Positions 1-11,099 are shown, counted from the first letter of the stretch. The stretch is DNA of 64,000 nucleotides from Isoetes taiwanensis (GCA_021234155.1 JAJEKV010000328.1:124001-188000), one strand, 5' to 3'. Notes: generated by a model not told the origin, from the sequence alone. A program made the numbers and translations.

Positions 1-399
1 TGGGCAAATAATCCCGCGCGTGATCGGTGGCACATGGCGGCCCAGCAGCCAAATTCTAAAATTGCTTGCTGCAATCGCAGTAGTGAAGGCAGGAAGCAGA
101 TGGGGAGGCCATTTATTCCTATCTGTTGTGGTTCATGGTTTTTCAAACAGGTGAGCGGCTCCCTCTTGTTTTCGTTTCTTTCTTGTTTGTTGAGCATGTC
201 GATGAGGAAGGCAGCAAGAAAGGGGAACAGTGCAGCAGCCCATGTCCCCATCCCGGCTGTTGCTGTCGTGCCTGCCATACCTACTTGTGCCTGTTGCTGC
301 CATGTCTAGCACATCTAGCTCTTGACAGACCCAAGAGCCTCCTATCATGCCCAATTCCTCCATGAATTGGGAGGCAATTGACATGTCTGTGACATTAGG

Positions 400-1163
400 C
401 CTTTTAGGGCAGGATGTTCCTCTTAGTCTCTATGAATCCTTATCAACGTTTTGTGACAGAAGATGCATAGCAGAAGCTGTTGCCTTGGAGAGGGGCTTCT
501 CTCCAGACCACTTGATGTCCATGTTGTTTTGAGAGCACGTTATAAAACTCTGAAGGCCATCAATGAAGCTATCAAGAGAGATTTTAACTGGCCATCTAAG
601 CCAGCATATGTTGTTTTGGATTGTAAGGTGCTTAAGAATAACGGGCTCCAACGGGCTCCACTGCTTTGAAGGGGATGGTGGGCTATTGTATGAAGGATAT
701 GGGTAATGTGCATTATTCATGTCATATGCATAATGTAACTGATTCCATGATAGAAAAGGGTAAGGATCTCTACTTGAGATGGGATGCTGGAGATACTAAA
801 GGCCTGTGTGTTCTTGATAATCATAACCTCCTGAATAAGGCAGCGCATTTCGTTTCCTATCATGGGGGGCGTCTCGTGACACCAAGTCTGAATTTCACCT
901 TGGCTAGAATGATTAGAAGCGGCAAAAATAACCTATCCAGCAGCTGGATAATCTCTTCTAACATAGCTCACGTCAATGAACACAGGGTCCATGCAGCCTG
1001 GAGGATCTTCCTCAACCCTGCCCGTTGCATGCCATCAGATATCCGAACGATCCTGTATGGCCTGCCAGCTAGTTATGTGCCAGTTGAGAGAAACGGGCCT
1101 GGCAGACCGAGATGTTGGGATGACTCGGTCCCCGCTGATGAGTTGGATGTTCCCCGACCATGA
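400..1163 (+). pseudogene. Decayed ORF with weak HUH/Rep-like motifs
   Basis: Coding-like sequence runs through three frames. The first part reads in two overlapping frames (to 532 and 463-669). The second is an open frame 666-1163 of 165 residues. Two short motifs are suggestive: a hydrophobic stretch with LDVHVVLRA near 508-535, and GYCMKD at 681-698. The order H-rich strand then YxxK about 58 residues later resembles motifs II and III of HUH replication endonucleases (CRESS-type Rep or Replitron-like proteins). A 10-bp direct duplication (AACGGGCTCC, about 640-660) falls at the junction of the frames. No ATPase motif is visible. The rest of the protein is not recognised, so the identification is tentative. 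It could equally be an unrelated decayed transposon ORF. Confidence 0.25.
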
Positions 1164-1269
1164 TGTCGATTATATTCCAATTTATACTGGAGATCACACC
1201 ATGGCCATTGATATTGCGCGGTTGTACGGTTTGCTTCACGCATTGGTTTTTTTGTTGCAGATTTCCAAT

Positions 1270-1563
1270 GGAAGTGGATGTGAATGTCCAGGATGGTGCC
1301 AGCCACCATGTGGTCCATATAGATCCTTCTTTGATCAGTTCTAACGTTGATGCCTCCCATCCAAATGCGCAGGCTTATCCACCAGAGTTTGAGGAGACAT
1401 TCTGTGCTAAAGAGTTCGTTAGGCAAATAGTTCAGATTGGCATAGAAATGCTTAGGATGGCGGCTTCAATGCGTATTTTGAGGCGCCAGCTCCACGGGTT
1501 CTATTTAGCAATTGATGGTGCCATGAACAGTGTTGCGTGGGAGTGCCTCGGAGTGCCCATCTG
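1270..1563 (+). CDS. Unrecognised ORF, possibly an exon of the preceding gene
   Basis: An open frame from ATG 1270 to the stop at 1561 encodes about 97 residues starting MEVDVNVQDGAS. It lies just after a good splice acceptor (T-rich tract ending TTGTTGCAG at 1252-1260), which is why the downstream ATG is preferred over the ATG at 1160. The residue mix looks like real protein, with acidic and amphipathic segments and no low complexity. I recognise no domain. It may be a 3' exon of the Rep-like remnant upstream. That is inference from spacing and strand only. Confidence 0.25.
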
Positions 1564-2324
1564 AGCTTCATACTCTTAGATCCCACATGAGCCTTGCAAG
1601 AGCGCTGCTGTCACATGAGATCCGGCAATTGGACGTCGTAAGCTCGCTGTGGAGAGCTGCGCTGCTTCATGTGTTCGTGTTTATCTTCTCTTGTTTTTGT
1701 GTGATGCACTTCTTCTGTACTGTTGTTGTGATGGCGAGCAAGCCACGTGTGTACTTTTGCATTCCATGAATGTATATACGCCATGTTTATGCTACGATGA
1801 AATTGTGGAATTGGTTGTTTTGCTCTGCAGGTAATTTTGTTCTTGGGCTCCTCCGAAATAATATACTGTGGGCCTCTAGGCAATGGTATGGTCATGAGGG
1901 AAGGCCCTATTAAATGGGGTCAATTTGACCCCATGTTGATCCCACGTAGAAGGCCAGGATCTGCCCCCCAGCATATTCCTGTGAAGATGCCATCATCTGA
2001 CGGCCTCAAAAATATAACACACGAGAAGCAATAATACCCCTGATTATTGGAGCTTGGTCAAACAAAAAAGTTCAGGCCTCTAATGGAAGTCATTCCAAAG
2101 AGTTATGCTAACGTTGCTTTGGGTGAAAGTTGGATTGAGTACAACATGAGGTGGACGCCTCCAAACCAGGCCTAAAATATTTTGGATTTTGGATTTTTTC
2201 ATCTTAGGCTACGTTCCCATGAAACAAGTCGAGCCAGCTCCCATGTTCATATTTAACTTTAAATTTTGAGATCACCTTCCAAGGCTGGCTTGGATTTTTC
2301 AGAAATGGAGGGGGTTTCTCAACT

Positions 2325-2485
2325 CTCCAATTACTTGCCTTGAATCTTGACTCCGGTAGAAGTCTAATTTGCCTTCAACCTTGAGTCCGATAGAAGCATG
2401 CCGCATGGGAACCATTGCCTTGAATCTTGAGTCTAGTTACTTGCCTTGAATCTTGAGTCTGGTCGGAGGCACATGGGAACCTTAT
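2325..2485. repeat. Short tandem repeats of a CTTGAATCTTGAGTC unit
   Basis: Four imperfect copies of TTGCCTTGAATCTTGAGTC occur between about 2335 and 2462, interspersed with two copies of a GCATGGGAACC/ACATGGGAACC motif. The surrounding 1,900-2,640 bases show no coding sequence that I can support. Confidence 0.6.
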
Positions 2486-2689
2486 TTAGAACACTCTAAG
2501 CCCGCAATTCAAGACCAAGAATACAAGGTCTAGGACTTGTCCACACATTTGTGTTTGTTTGTGTTCTTAAATTGGCAGCTGCTTAATACAAGTGCATTGC
2601 AATAGGGTACAATCTGTAACCGAAAACAGCTCGGTGAACTTCAGCAGATGAAGCTATTCAAATTAGATAGTAATATGCAGCGTGAAGAA

Positions 2690-2899
2690 TTGGCCATATT
2701 TGATTCAAAATGCACTCTCAGCAGCAATTTTTCCACGATCCATTTCATTATGAAATATGCATAAGCCAAGCAGAGTAATGTATGGTGGAAGTATCAGCAA
2801 CGGAATGCTGTTAATTAAAGCTTCTGCTTCAACAAGCCAGCCTGCTCGTCCAACAAGATTGGCAGCACAACTGCTCACATCGAATGGATTTCTGTCCAT
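2690..2899 (-). pseudogene. PPR-protein fragment (PLS-type, E-region-like)
   Basis: The minus-strand frame ending near 2705 contains LVGRAGWLVEAEALINS followed by a leucine-rich helix and CIFHNEMDRGKIAAESAF. This matches the consensus of plant PLS-type pentatricopeptide repeat proteins just before the E domain (DLLGRAG...EEAE..I..MP...LL.AC..H...E.GK.AAE.LF). PPR proteins bind organellar RNA and guide editing or processing. Here only about 60 residues survive; flanking sequence on both sides does not continue the repeat, and the usual MP..P....W stretch is altered. It is a truncated relic rather than an expressed gene. No organelle-targeting N-terminus is present. Confidence 0.6.
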
Positions 2900-3308
2900 G
2901 TTGCCTTATGCACGCCAGTACTGGGCAAATGGTTTGTGTCTACTGGGTTCCAGATAACTGTTTTTGCACTTCTAATAAGTGTGTACTTGACAAACAAAGT
3001 GTTCATCTGCTTGAGCAATGCCAACCCATAGCATCAATGAATCATGACTTCTATTTCCTAGAAAATGCATTCACGAAGTCTACATGCCATTACGGTAAAA
3101 TCCAACCAAATACCAGTTTATAACATTCATACAAGTTGACAGCTATTTCCTTTACCACGATTGAACCGACCCAGCAAACATTTAACGCCATAAAACCTCA
3201 GAACATTATAAAAATTAGAATACCGATCACAAAGTGCCTGAACCAAAGGCAGCTTTGCATTGCAAAACCATCCTCGTTACAACCTCATTGAAAAACAATA
3301 TGCACATT

Positions 3309-4568
3309 TCATGCTCCTACTAATTCAGTTTCGCCCTCTGCCTCAGCATCCTCAGCAGGCCTCTCAACCTTAACACCAATATCTTCACTGTAATCTCCAT
3401 GGACCTGAAATTCAAGAAGGGTTAAATTATCAGATATTTATATTACTAGATACTCAGAGAAATTCAGAGTACACAAACGTGTATTACCTCCATTAGTTTC
3501 CCAAGATCAAACTTTGGTGCTTTCAATATTTTAACCTTCCTAATGAAAGTGGACTGAAGGGGGTAAATTCCTGCAGTGGCCTTTTCAATTTCCTTCCCAA
3601 TTACCTCCGGGATAAACTTAGCAACTAATTCCTTCAAGTCACAGCTAGCTGCTTCCTTGATCATGATCTCTCTCATCTTTTTTCTAATCTGTAAACAAAC
3701 CAAAAGGCGTTTTTAATCCTTAGCCTTAGCTTCATAAAGGTCCTTGACAATCGCCATTAAAATAAATCACCAGGCACTTACCATCCTGATCTGGCTAGTT
3801 TGTGCATAGCAGGTCCTCTTGACCTGATTGGTCCGCTTCTTTGTAAAGCCAATGCAGAACATCCTGAGCATATAGTTGTCAGTAGTTTTAACATCGACAT
3901 GGGCTTCAATCAGAGATTGCCACTTTCTGACCAAGGATCTCAACTTGTCAGTAGTGAAATCCATACCCTGCATAAAAATAGAAGACTTCAAGCTCTCATC
4001 CGTTAACAGTGTGAAGGTGACGTTATGGACAGCTAATGATGAGTTACCCAGAAATTGGTCAGGACATTCTTTCCCTGAACATCCTCAGCCCTTAGCTTAA
4101 TTTTTCTGTAAGCCTGGTCCTCGTCTTGTTGGAGGTCAGCCAAGGAACACTCAAAAACGCGTCCTTTAAGGGCATCGGATGCAATCTGCATCATCATATA
4201 AATCGATCTATGTTGGTAGCAGACAGAACTAGACAAAAAGAGATACACCATGAAACCAAAACATACCTTTGTTCCCTGCGTTCTGGTAACAAGGGTCTTT
4301 CCAACCGATCTCTGATTAAAAGTTGACGGGGCTTTGATATCATACCAATCCTTCTTAGAAAAAGGATCAACACTGAGACAAAACTCATAGAATTCAGCAT
4401 ACCATGCAACTAATGCTTTAAGAAAAGAGTGAAAAACAAAAAGCTCTTACATCTTTTTCTTGCCCCCCTTCTTCCCCTTAGAGATACGCTTGTTCTTACT
4501 GCAAACAATATTGCCATGAAGAAGAATACAATATAAGGCGCAAAATCAAGAACTTACCCGACTGCCAT
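3309..4568 (-). CDS. RPS3a: 40S ribosomal protein eS1 (RPS3a), seven exons
   Basis: Joining seven exons bounded by GT-AG introns gives a 261-residue protein, the normal family length (about 262). Exons on the minus strand are 4568-4558, 4498-4451, 4372-4267, 4185-4048, 3967-3782, 3688-3488 and 3404-3309 (stop TGA at 3311-3309); the lengths keep the frame throughout. The start gives [19 protein letters not shown], the typical basic N-terminus. It is followed by the conserved [86 protein letters not shown] and an acidic tail. eS1 sits on the platform of the 40S subunit near the mRNA exit site and takes part in initiation. No stop, frameshift or splice-site defect is seen, so it is likely functional. 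It is the only clearly intact housekeeping gene in the window. Two telo-box-like motifs and a TATA-like element lie upstream. Confidence 0.96.
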
Positions 4569-4589
4569 GGCGGCTCCTTCCTCCGGACG

Positions 4590-4692
4590 AACTAACCCTA
4601 AACGGAAAAGAGGGAAAGGATAACGAAGAAGAGAGAGAAATGTAAGAAAAACCCTAAACCTAAAAAGCGAACGTAAGCCCTTATTTAATACG
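4590..4692 (-). promoter_or_regulatory. RPS3a 5' region: telo-boxes and TATA-like element
   Basis: Upstream of the RPS3a ATG the plus strand shows a perfect telo-box AAACCCTAA at 4649-4657 and a telomere-like AACCCTAAA at 4594-4602. On the minus strand, TATTAAATAA at 4690-4681 is a plausible TATA element about 113-122 bases upstream of the ATG. Telo-boxes are an established feature of promoters and leaders of plant ribosomal-protein genes. I did not see the companion site II motif (TGGGCY) nearby. Confidence 0.6.
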
Positions 4693-4984
4693 TGTCTCTT
4701 TTAGCTTGGTCCTTAAAATCCCTCATAGTTTTATTACCAACTTCTCTCGCGTTCGTTTTTTGGGGACATTTTGGGGGATCGTCATATATCCTTATGGGAT
4801 GCTGTCATAAGGTTCCCAAATTATCCAATTACTATGATTGTGGTATTGGTTTGGCGGAAAATAGGGGAGAGGGTTATTTCTTACTATGATTTTGTTAGTG
4901 GTTCGGGGAGAAATATTAGAGGGTTTTGATAAAAAAAAAACTTGCTAATGTTGACAGTTTTGAAGTCGTGGCGGCCGTCTTCCT

Positions 4985-5185
4985 AGCATGGCGGGATGCA
5001 GAGGAGCAGGGAAGCCGGATGCAGAGGAGCAGAGGACCTGGGAAAGATGGCGAGGCTTTGTGGGAAAGACGGCGAGGCTTTTGTGGGAAAGATGGGAGCC
5101 TTTGTGGCAGCCGGGCTTTGCAGATGCACGCTTTGCAGATGCAGGTGCAGGCTTATACAGGCTTTGCAGATGCAGGCTTATCTAC
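4985..5185. repeat. Cluster of short tandem repeats
   Basis: Three short units are repeated in series: GATGCAGAGGAGCAG (2 copies, 4997-5032), GGGAAAGATGGCGAGGCTTTG and variants (3 copies, about 5040-5107), and GGCTTTGCAGATGCA (3 copies, about 5114-5176). A related pair of TTTGGGAACCTRCTTTGCTGA sits at about 5387-5441. No gene is supported here. Confidence 0.65.
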
Positions 5186-5743
5186 CTATATATCTTCTTC
5201 TTGATGCTTCTATGTGAATCTAGTTTTATGAATCCAGGGCTGCAGAGGTTCAGAAGAAGACTCCAACTCTGTTTGATCCGGTTTCCAGCTGTGGCGCTCA
5301 GGATCTAAAACAAGATTAGTATGTAGGATCTTGTTCGGGTGGAGATAAGCCAGGACTGCGTCCTGTGTTGTTCTTCTTCGGCCAGATTTGGGAACCTGCT
5401 TTGCTGAGTGTTGGCAAAATTTGGGAACCTACTTTGCTGATTTTTGTTGTTGATGCATATTGTTTCTACTGAGATTGTGGTACTCTTTGTGCCATGTGAT
5501 GTTCTCAGTAAATGCGACCTCTTCACCCTAAATTCTTCTCGTCTATTCTTCGCTCTCCTTTGTTTTTATCACTGTTCTGTGAATGCAATGGTCTTTCTGC
5601 ATTTTTTGTGTGTATAGATTGAGGTATATCATGTATGTATATACATACAATAGCCGTATGGGGTGCACAAAGTTATACATGGGTCTGATGTGGATATTCC
5701 ACAGCCCTTCATTTAGCACATTCATGGAATTATGCTTGGATCC

Positions 5744-5769
5744 AAAAAAAAAAAAAAAAAAAAAAAAAA
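5744..5769 (+). repeat. Poly(A) tract, 26 A
   Basis: An uninterrupted run of 26 A at 5744-5769. This could be the 3' tail of a retroposed sequence inserted on the plus strand. The sequence upstream has an AT-rich, UTR-like character but I recognise no LINE or parent gene, and I could not find a target-site duplication. From 5,770 to 6,830 I see nothing recognisable apart from a short (CTAT)n stretch near 5820-5840. Confidence 0.6.
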
Positions 5770-6829
5770 GGATAGTGCAAGAAGGAGAATTATATCATGT
5801 GGTATGACATAAACATATTATCTATCTATTTATCTATCTAATAAGGCCCAAATTCCACTGCCGTAAGTCGCAGTTACCTATGTGGCATCAAATGTCTTGA
5901 AGATATATCTACCCTAACTGGATGTATGATTCCACTACGGCAAAGGTAATTCTTCTACAACAAGATCTACTCCGTTGTTCTGATTCGTGTCAAGATTCAG
6001 AGAATGGCAATTGTTGCTGCTGCAAAAATACGGGAGGAATCCCCTGGCGGTTAAGCGGCTATTTATAGCATCCACATCTGAAGCAAAATCCGATGCTCAA
6101 ATACCTCCATTAGTGGAATCACAAGGAGGAAGAGACATTTTAGATGCTCGAACCAGATTGGCCCATATTCAACTTCCAGGCATCAATTGACGCCAGTGGA
6201 ATCTGGGCCTAAGTATAGATGGTGGGAAAATCAAACTCTATTTTCAAAATGTGAAGCCAAAATGATCCAATGTAAGAAGACCATTGCATACGGATAGTTG
6301 TCCTCCGGGCCCGAGAGCATATTTGCATGTTTTTTATTTTCATCTCATTTCTATTGGGGCCATAGGCTTGCCATGTTCGAATCAGGCAGAATGACCTAGG
6401 CAGGAGCATACATTGCCACTACTAAAGTGATGGCATTTTGTCGTACTTCACTTCCCTGGAATACTCATCAGGCTTTGGATAACTTTATCATTCACACACA
6501 AGCTTGTCTGCAGCTCAAACGATTGTTTCCAACTCATACTTGGCAGGAAGGAGCTATTGTTGTCTGCTTGGATGTCTCCACACTCCCAGATCAAAGATGG
6601 GTTAAGCTCTAAGCACTATCTTAAGAATATGCCTTATTATGGCCACTAACTAGGAAAATGTCACCACTTGTCAAAACTCCATAAGCACTAGGAATAAACA
6701 AACGCGATAATCGAATCTTTTGCCTCGGTTACTTTCTTTGTGTATATAACTTTAAATCTTTGGTCTCTACTAATATAGTTGTGTTCCGACATTGACAATG
6801 TTGCATGAGTCAGCAAGGGAACAACTAAT

Positions 6830-7140
6830 CTTCTTCTTCTTGAAGTAGTCAAACTTCATAGATTGTCAGATATTACCATCAGTGATTTTGGACCTCAATT
6901 CGTCACAGGCTTTCGAAAGTGACTTTTGGACCTATTACACATCAAATGCTCATTCATCTAGTGGCATACTGAAGTATTATTCTCTAAAGATTTTTTTGTT
7001 AAGTGGCATCCTGGATTTCTCCAAGGAAAGCCTGACGCCTTGTTTCAACGCTTCTACCTTGAGCTTAAGCTAGTTGATCCCATATTTGATTAGCAATCAC
7101 ATGTCATTCTACGGTCTGATCGATTTTAACTTATGGCCAT
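6830..7140 (+). pseudogene. Ty3/gypsy integrase/RNase H remnant, copy 1
   Basis: DNA at 6838-6930 is homologous to the segments at about 7690-7770 and 8450-8535, which encode an integrase-core motif (V.LHGLPDTIISD, followed by the equivalent of GPQF). Just downstream, 7015-7140 matches 7815-7965 and corresponds to the RNase H/linker end (GSLQ.KPDAL... then DP.FDQQ). Frames are broken at several places. The order integrase then RNase H linker is inverted relative to a normal polyprotein, which points to tandem rearrangement rather than simple decay. Confidence 0.6.
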
Positions 7141-7399
7141 CATGTTATTTGAGAGGCTGCATGATACTTTCTTGTTGGAGTTTGTTCGGGCATCTCTCCC
7201 TTCTGATCTCTTGGCTCAGAATATATTTTTATATCTTCGCTCCACATCATCTTCTTGACAAATATAGCCAGACTACGATCGTTTTGAGGTTCGAGATGGG
7301 TTTTTGTTTTGTGATGGCCTTTAATATGTTCCAGATGATGTGTCTAGGCTTCAAATTCTCCATGTTTGCCATGAACTTCCCATGTCGGACATTTTGGGG

Positions 7400-7990
7400 T
7401 AGCTAAGATTCTTAAACTTATTAGTCGAGACTATTGGTGGCCTGGCCTTCGTTGCTCTGCCGAAGTTTTCATTCGATCATGTGATATATACTATCGAGCA
7501 AAGGTTTCGAGACATCTTCCTCGTGGTCTTCTTCAGCCGCTGCTTATTTTTGATGCACCTTGGAAGAGTATTTATGTGGATTTTATTTCAGAGTTATCAT
7601 TTTCTCGGGGTCATGATGCTATCATTATCGTTTCTCTAGGATGGCTCATTTTATTCCTTGCAATATCACTATCACGAATGAGAGAACAATTGATCTTCTT
7701 ATTCACAAAGTAGTTAGACTTCATGGATTGTTAGACACTATCGCCAGTGATCTGGACCTCAGTCATAAGCGGTGGCATACTCATGCCTTATCCCACATTG
7801 ATTCCGTGATTAAGTATTGTCCTGGATCCCTCCAAACAAAGCCTGATGCCTTGCCTATGGTCCTACTTTGAGCTTTAGCTGGGGATCCCACATTTGATCA
7901 GCAACCACAAGTCATTCTAGGGTCTGATCAGTTTCAACTTATGGCCATCACGTTGTTCGAGAGGCCTCATGATAGGGTATCTCTCCTCTC
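7400..7990 (+). pseudogene. Ty3/gypsy integrase remnant, copy 2, followed by RNase H linker
   Basis: Around 7425-7470 the DNA reads like the integrase zinc-domain exit (SRDYWWPGL-type), then 7560-7630 like the start of the integrase core. 7641-7760 encodes MAHFIPCNITITNERTIDLL...VVRLHGLLDTIASD, the hallmark chromovirus sequence around the first and second catalytic Asp. From 7800 the frame returns to RNase H-end/linker sequence (KYCPGSLQTKPDAL...PTFDQQPQVILGSDQFQLMAI). This is copy 2 of the same rearranged block as copies 1 and 3. Multiple frameshifts make it non-coding. Confidence 0.65.
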
Positions 7991-8870
7991 TCCACATCAT
8001 CTTCTGAGTAAATGCGGTCGGACAATGATCGTTTTGAGGTTTGAGATGGACTTTTGTCTCCTGATGGACTTTTGTATGTTTCGGATGGTATGTCTAGGCT
8101 TCAGATTCTCTAAGCTTGACACGACTCACCTATGCCAAAATTTTAGAGCCAAGACTCTTGAATTTATGAGTAGAGTATTGGTGGCCTGGGCTCCATCGCT
8201 CTGCCGAAGTTTTTGTTCGATTCTGTGATATATGCTGTCGAGCGAAGGTTCTGAGACATCTTCGTCATGGTCTTCTACAGTCGCTGTCTATTTTAGATGG
8301 ACCTTAGAGGAGTATTCTGTAGATTTTATTATGGAGTTGCCACTCTCTCGAGGTCATGATGCCATCATGGTCATTGCTGATCATTTCTTTGTGATGGCTT
8401 ATTTTATTCTTTGCAACATCACCATCACCAGCGATAGAAAAACTGATCTTCTTCTTCATGAAATAGTCAAACTTCATGGATTGCCAGACACTATCATCAG
8501 TGATCATGGACTTCAGTTTGTCGCAGGCTTTTGAAAGTGACTATTGAAGCTATTATATATCGAATGCTCCTTGACTTCCAGTAATCATCCAAAAAGTAAT
8601 GGCTAAGCATAGCGCACTAATCAAACTTTGGGACAATATTTGAGGTGTTTTATCAATTACTAGTACGATGATCGGGTTGATTGGCTTTCATTAGCTGAGT
8701 TTGCCTGTAACAACTCAGTACATGCTTCCACGACCAGACTCCATTCTTTCTAAACTGGCCAACATTCTCGTTGGTCTCTTCGTACCATTGGATCTAACTC
8801 TATCAATCTAGTGTTGAGTCTTGGTTTGAGAAACTCCAGACATTTTAATCAAGTCTTGAGCACCATCTTC
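7990..8870 (+). pseudogene. Ty3/gypsy integrase remnant, copy 3 (best preserved)
   Basis: The frame 8232-8534 encodes YSVDFIMELPLSRGHDAIMVIADHF, then MAYFILCNITITSDRKTDLLLHEIVKLHGLPDTIISDHGLQF. That is the integrase core with the first Asp (VDF) and the second (ISDHG). The third acidic region is hinted at by NSTDHPQ-like sequence near 8580-8610 but is out of frame. Upstream 8000-8220 has the linker and zinc-domain region in mixed frames. It is clearly related to Ty3/gypsy chromoviruses and clearly dead. Confidence 0.7.
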
Positions 8871-8871
8871 A

Positions 8872-9370
8872 GTGAACGCAATAACATATCAAAATTATGT
8901 TGATTTACATAATCAAGAAGCTCATTCATTTCATGTTAGTGATCTTGGTTGGCTTCTGCATAGAGACCTCCCTACCACACGTCTTTGCAATAAGCTTAAC
9001 TATTGTCGCCTCGATTCTTACCGGATCACGACTCAGATTATTGGTGTTGCATTCTGGCTCGAGCTACTCCTAGTTCTTCATCTACATCCAGTCTTTCATG
9101 TTTCATTATTGAAGTCATCTACACCTAATGTCGTTCGAGATTGAGTTCCTCCATCGGTTCCACTAGTGAACACGAGGAGCTCGAAGTTCGAAAGATTTTG
9201 GATTCCAAGTTTCTTCGTCGACGTTTTTTTGTCAATAGGAAAGGATATTCTCCAAGTGATTGCACCTAGAAACTGCAGAGAATCTAAGTAATGCACCCGA
9301 CAAAGTTGTGGAGTTCTACTGACATTATCTAGATAACCAAGTCCAAGCACTGTAGCTCCAGCTCCAAAGA
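8872..9370 (+). pseudogene. Ty3/gypsy integrase C-terminus and decayed chromodomain
   Basis: The frame 8872-9144 contains HNQEAHSFHVSDLGWLLHRDL and then LHLHPVFHVSLLK, the diagnostic C-terminal integrase motif of Ty3/gypsy elements. Immediately downstream, 9170-9250 reads ELEVRKILDSK...RRRFFVNRKGYSPSD, a recognisable chromodomain core (RKILDSK, then the equivalent of KWKGY). Stops follow, where the W-E-P-A-E-N part should be. A chromodomain after integrase places the parent in the chromovirus branch (Tekay/CRM/Reina/Galadriel). This is the 3' end of the 6.8-9.4 kb block. Confidence 0.75.
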
Positions 9371-9399
9371 CTCGTCGCCATCGAAGGAGGGGAATGGGC

Positions 9400-9860
9400 T
9401 GACGATCATACAAGTATAATACTTGTACATACAAAGATGGTCATCACACAGATGCAAAAGAGTAGTTGCATTCAACAGAGCTTGAACTTCTAACCTTTTA
9501 GTTGCATAACATATGCCTTTGTCAAGTGAGCTATCGATCCTTTTTAAAGATATTTCATTGCATTTTTTTTATATTCGGAGCTGATTCCAGATGGTTTTAG
9601 AACATTCTAGAACCTACATGCATGCACGGCACTTGGCACAATCTCACCATTTAGAGTGGCACGATCTTGGCTGTTGGTCTACATATATATAGAGGAGCCT
9701 CATTTTTGTCAAACCATTCCGATTCAATGCCAATCTTGAACCTTCTAGCTCTAACCTTTGTATTCTTCTCTGATCTATCAAGTATTTCCAGTATTCCAGG
9801 ATATTCTTTGCGTATTTCTTGCATGTTTTCTCTTGTTTTCGCGTAGATTCATGGCAGGGA
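9400..9860 (+). repeat. Probable 3' LTR remnant of the chromovirus block
   Basis: Directly after the chromodomain remnant comes AT-rich non-coding sequence with a TATA-like core (ACATATATATAGAGGAG, 9681-9697). It ends in a pyrimidine-rich leader-like tract (9740-9835) rich in TTCTTC and TTTCTTG, as in plant LTR U3-R-U5 regions. A second LTR copy is not present, so the boundaries are guesses. Confidence 0.35.
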
Positions 9861-10297
9861 TAGGCATATGCACAGTCATTTTGACTATGGAGTTGACTCT
9901 ATGCAGCAACAGTAGGAACATTTTATGCTTGTAAGATGGTCAGACTTCATTTGGAATTTGTCTTTTATGCTTAGACTTATCTAAACTTAAGAATTTATCT
10001 TTTTTCAGAGTTTATAGCATGATTTTTTTATTTTTATTTGAAGGACGAGTAAAACGTCTATTAAGCAACAAGAAAAAGTACAGAATTACCATTTCTCATC
10101 TAGTTGTATAAGCAAAGAGGATGTTGTTGGAACACGAGCCTGAGGCACTGTGTCCTTACTTCATACTAGATAAGTAAAAAGAGATACGGCTCCACTTAAG
10201 GGATTAACTGGAGGAGTCAAATCAGATTAGACTACTGGAATCTCAGGTGAGTTTGAAGTTTTATCCTAGATCTGCGATTAGGCAATGTTATCCTCAA

Positions 10298-11095
10298 TCA
10301 AATTAGCCCATTGGAGCAAAGTGACCATATGCAATAAAAAGAGGCAGATTCGCGTAAAGCAAGTGGTGAAGAGAGTTGAGATGTGGAGATATTATAACGC
10401 TTAGTTGATTTTTCAGATTGATGAAGAATATATGGATGTTTAGGTGGAGGATAGGTGCCACGACGATGAACGTTCATGTACTGCCCATAAGCCTCTTCAA
10501 CTTGCTCTTGTGATCTCTGAATCTCATCCAGCCTTTGCCTCCATTGATCCATTGACTGGGCCATGGAACTTGTAGATGGAATAGAGCCCGAGGAAGTCAT
10601 AGGGGGATGAGAGACATCCACTAAAAAAGGACCAAAGCTAGGAGCAGGAGATGCAGCAAATGCCAATGGAGGAACCTGCTGGTGAGACTTACTAAATTGC
10701 ACAAAAGAGAGGGGCCTTAGAAAACATCAGGGCTAACTCTAGACCATTTAACAAATGTAGCTTGAAGAAAAGAATATGGGCCCATTCTGAACAACAATTG
10801 TCTGAGGCATGGCACGATGAATAGGCCATGCTATCAAATCTTGGTAATGCCATTGGTTATAGCGTGTTATTAATGAAGTTCAATCTCATTAGCAATGGCA
10901 GAAATGAACCCAGAATCATGAAACCCTAGAAGAAAATCTTCAATAGCAATTCAGAATGGGGCATGTAAGGCATCTGACTTACCCTGGGAAAGAACCAGGA
11001 ACATACAGTGTTTCCAAAGAAGATCAACACCACATTCTATGAGATAAGCTACTAGATCAGGAGACTCAAACATTAAAAGAAATCATCATTGATCT
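10298..11095 (-). pseudogene. Unrecognised ORF remnant, Pro/Ser-rich with a short coiled-coil-like stretch
   Basis: The minus-strand ORF 10702-10298 encodes 134 residues: a Pro/Ser/Ala-rich N-terminal half, then MDQWRQRLDEIQRSQEQVEEAYGQYM, then a basic region. Further upstream on the same strand (11095-10980) another coding-like piece reads PDLVAYLIECGVDLLWKHC and ends at a good donor (CAG|GTAAGT). I do not recognise the family. The EIQRSQEQ...QYM segment resembles the C-terminal helix (LQDSQESFMNGIQGYM) of the extra ORF behind the 56-62 kb retroelement. It may therefore be an old relative of that ORF. This is inference from a short similarity. Confidence 0.3.
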
Positions 11096-11099
11096 TTGG

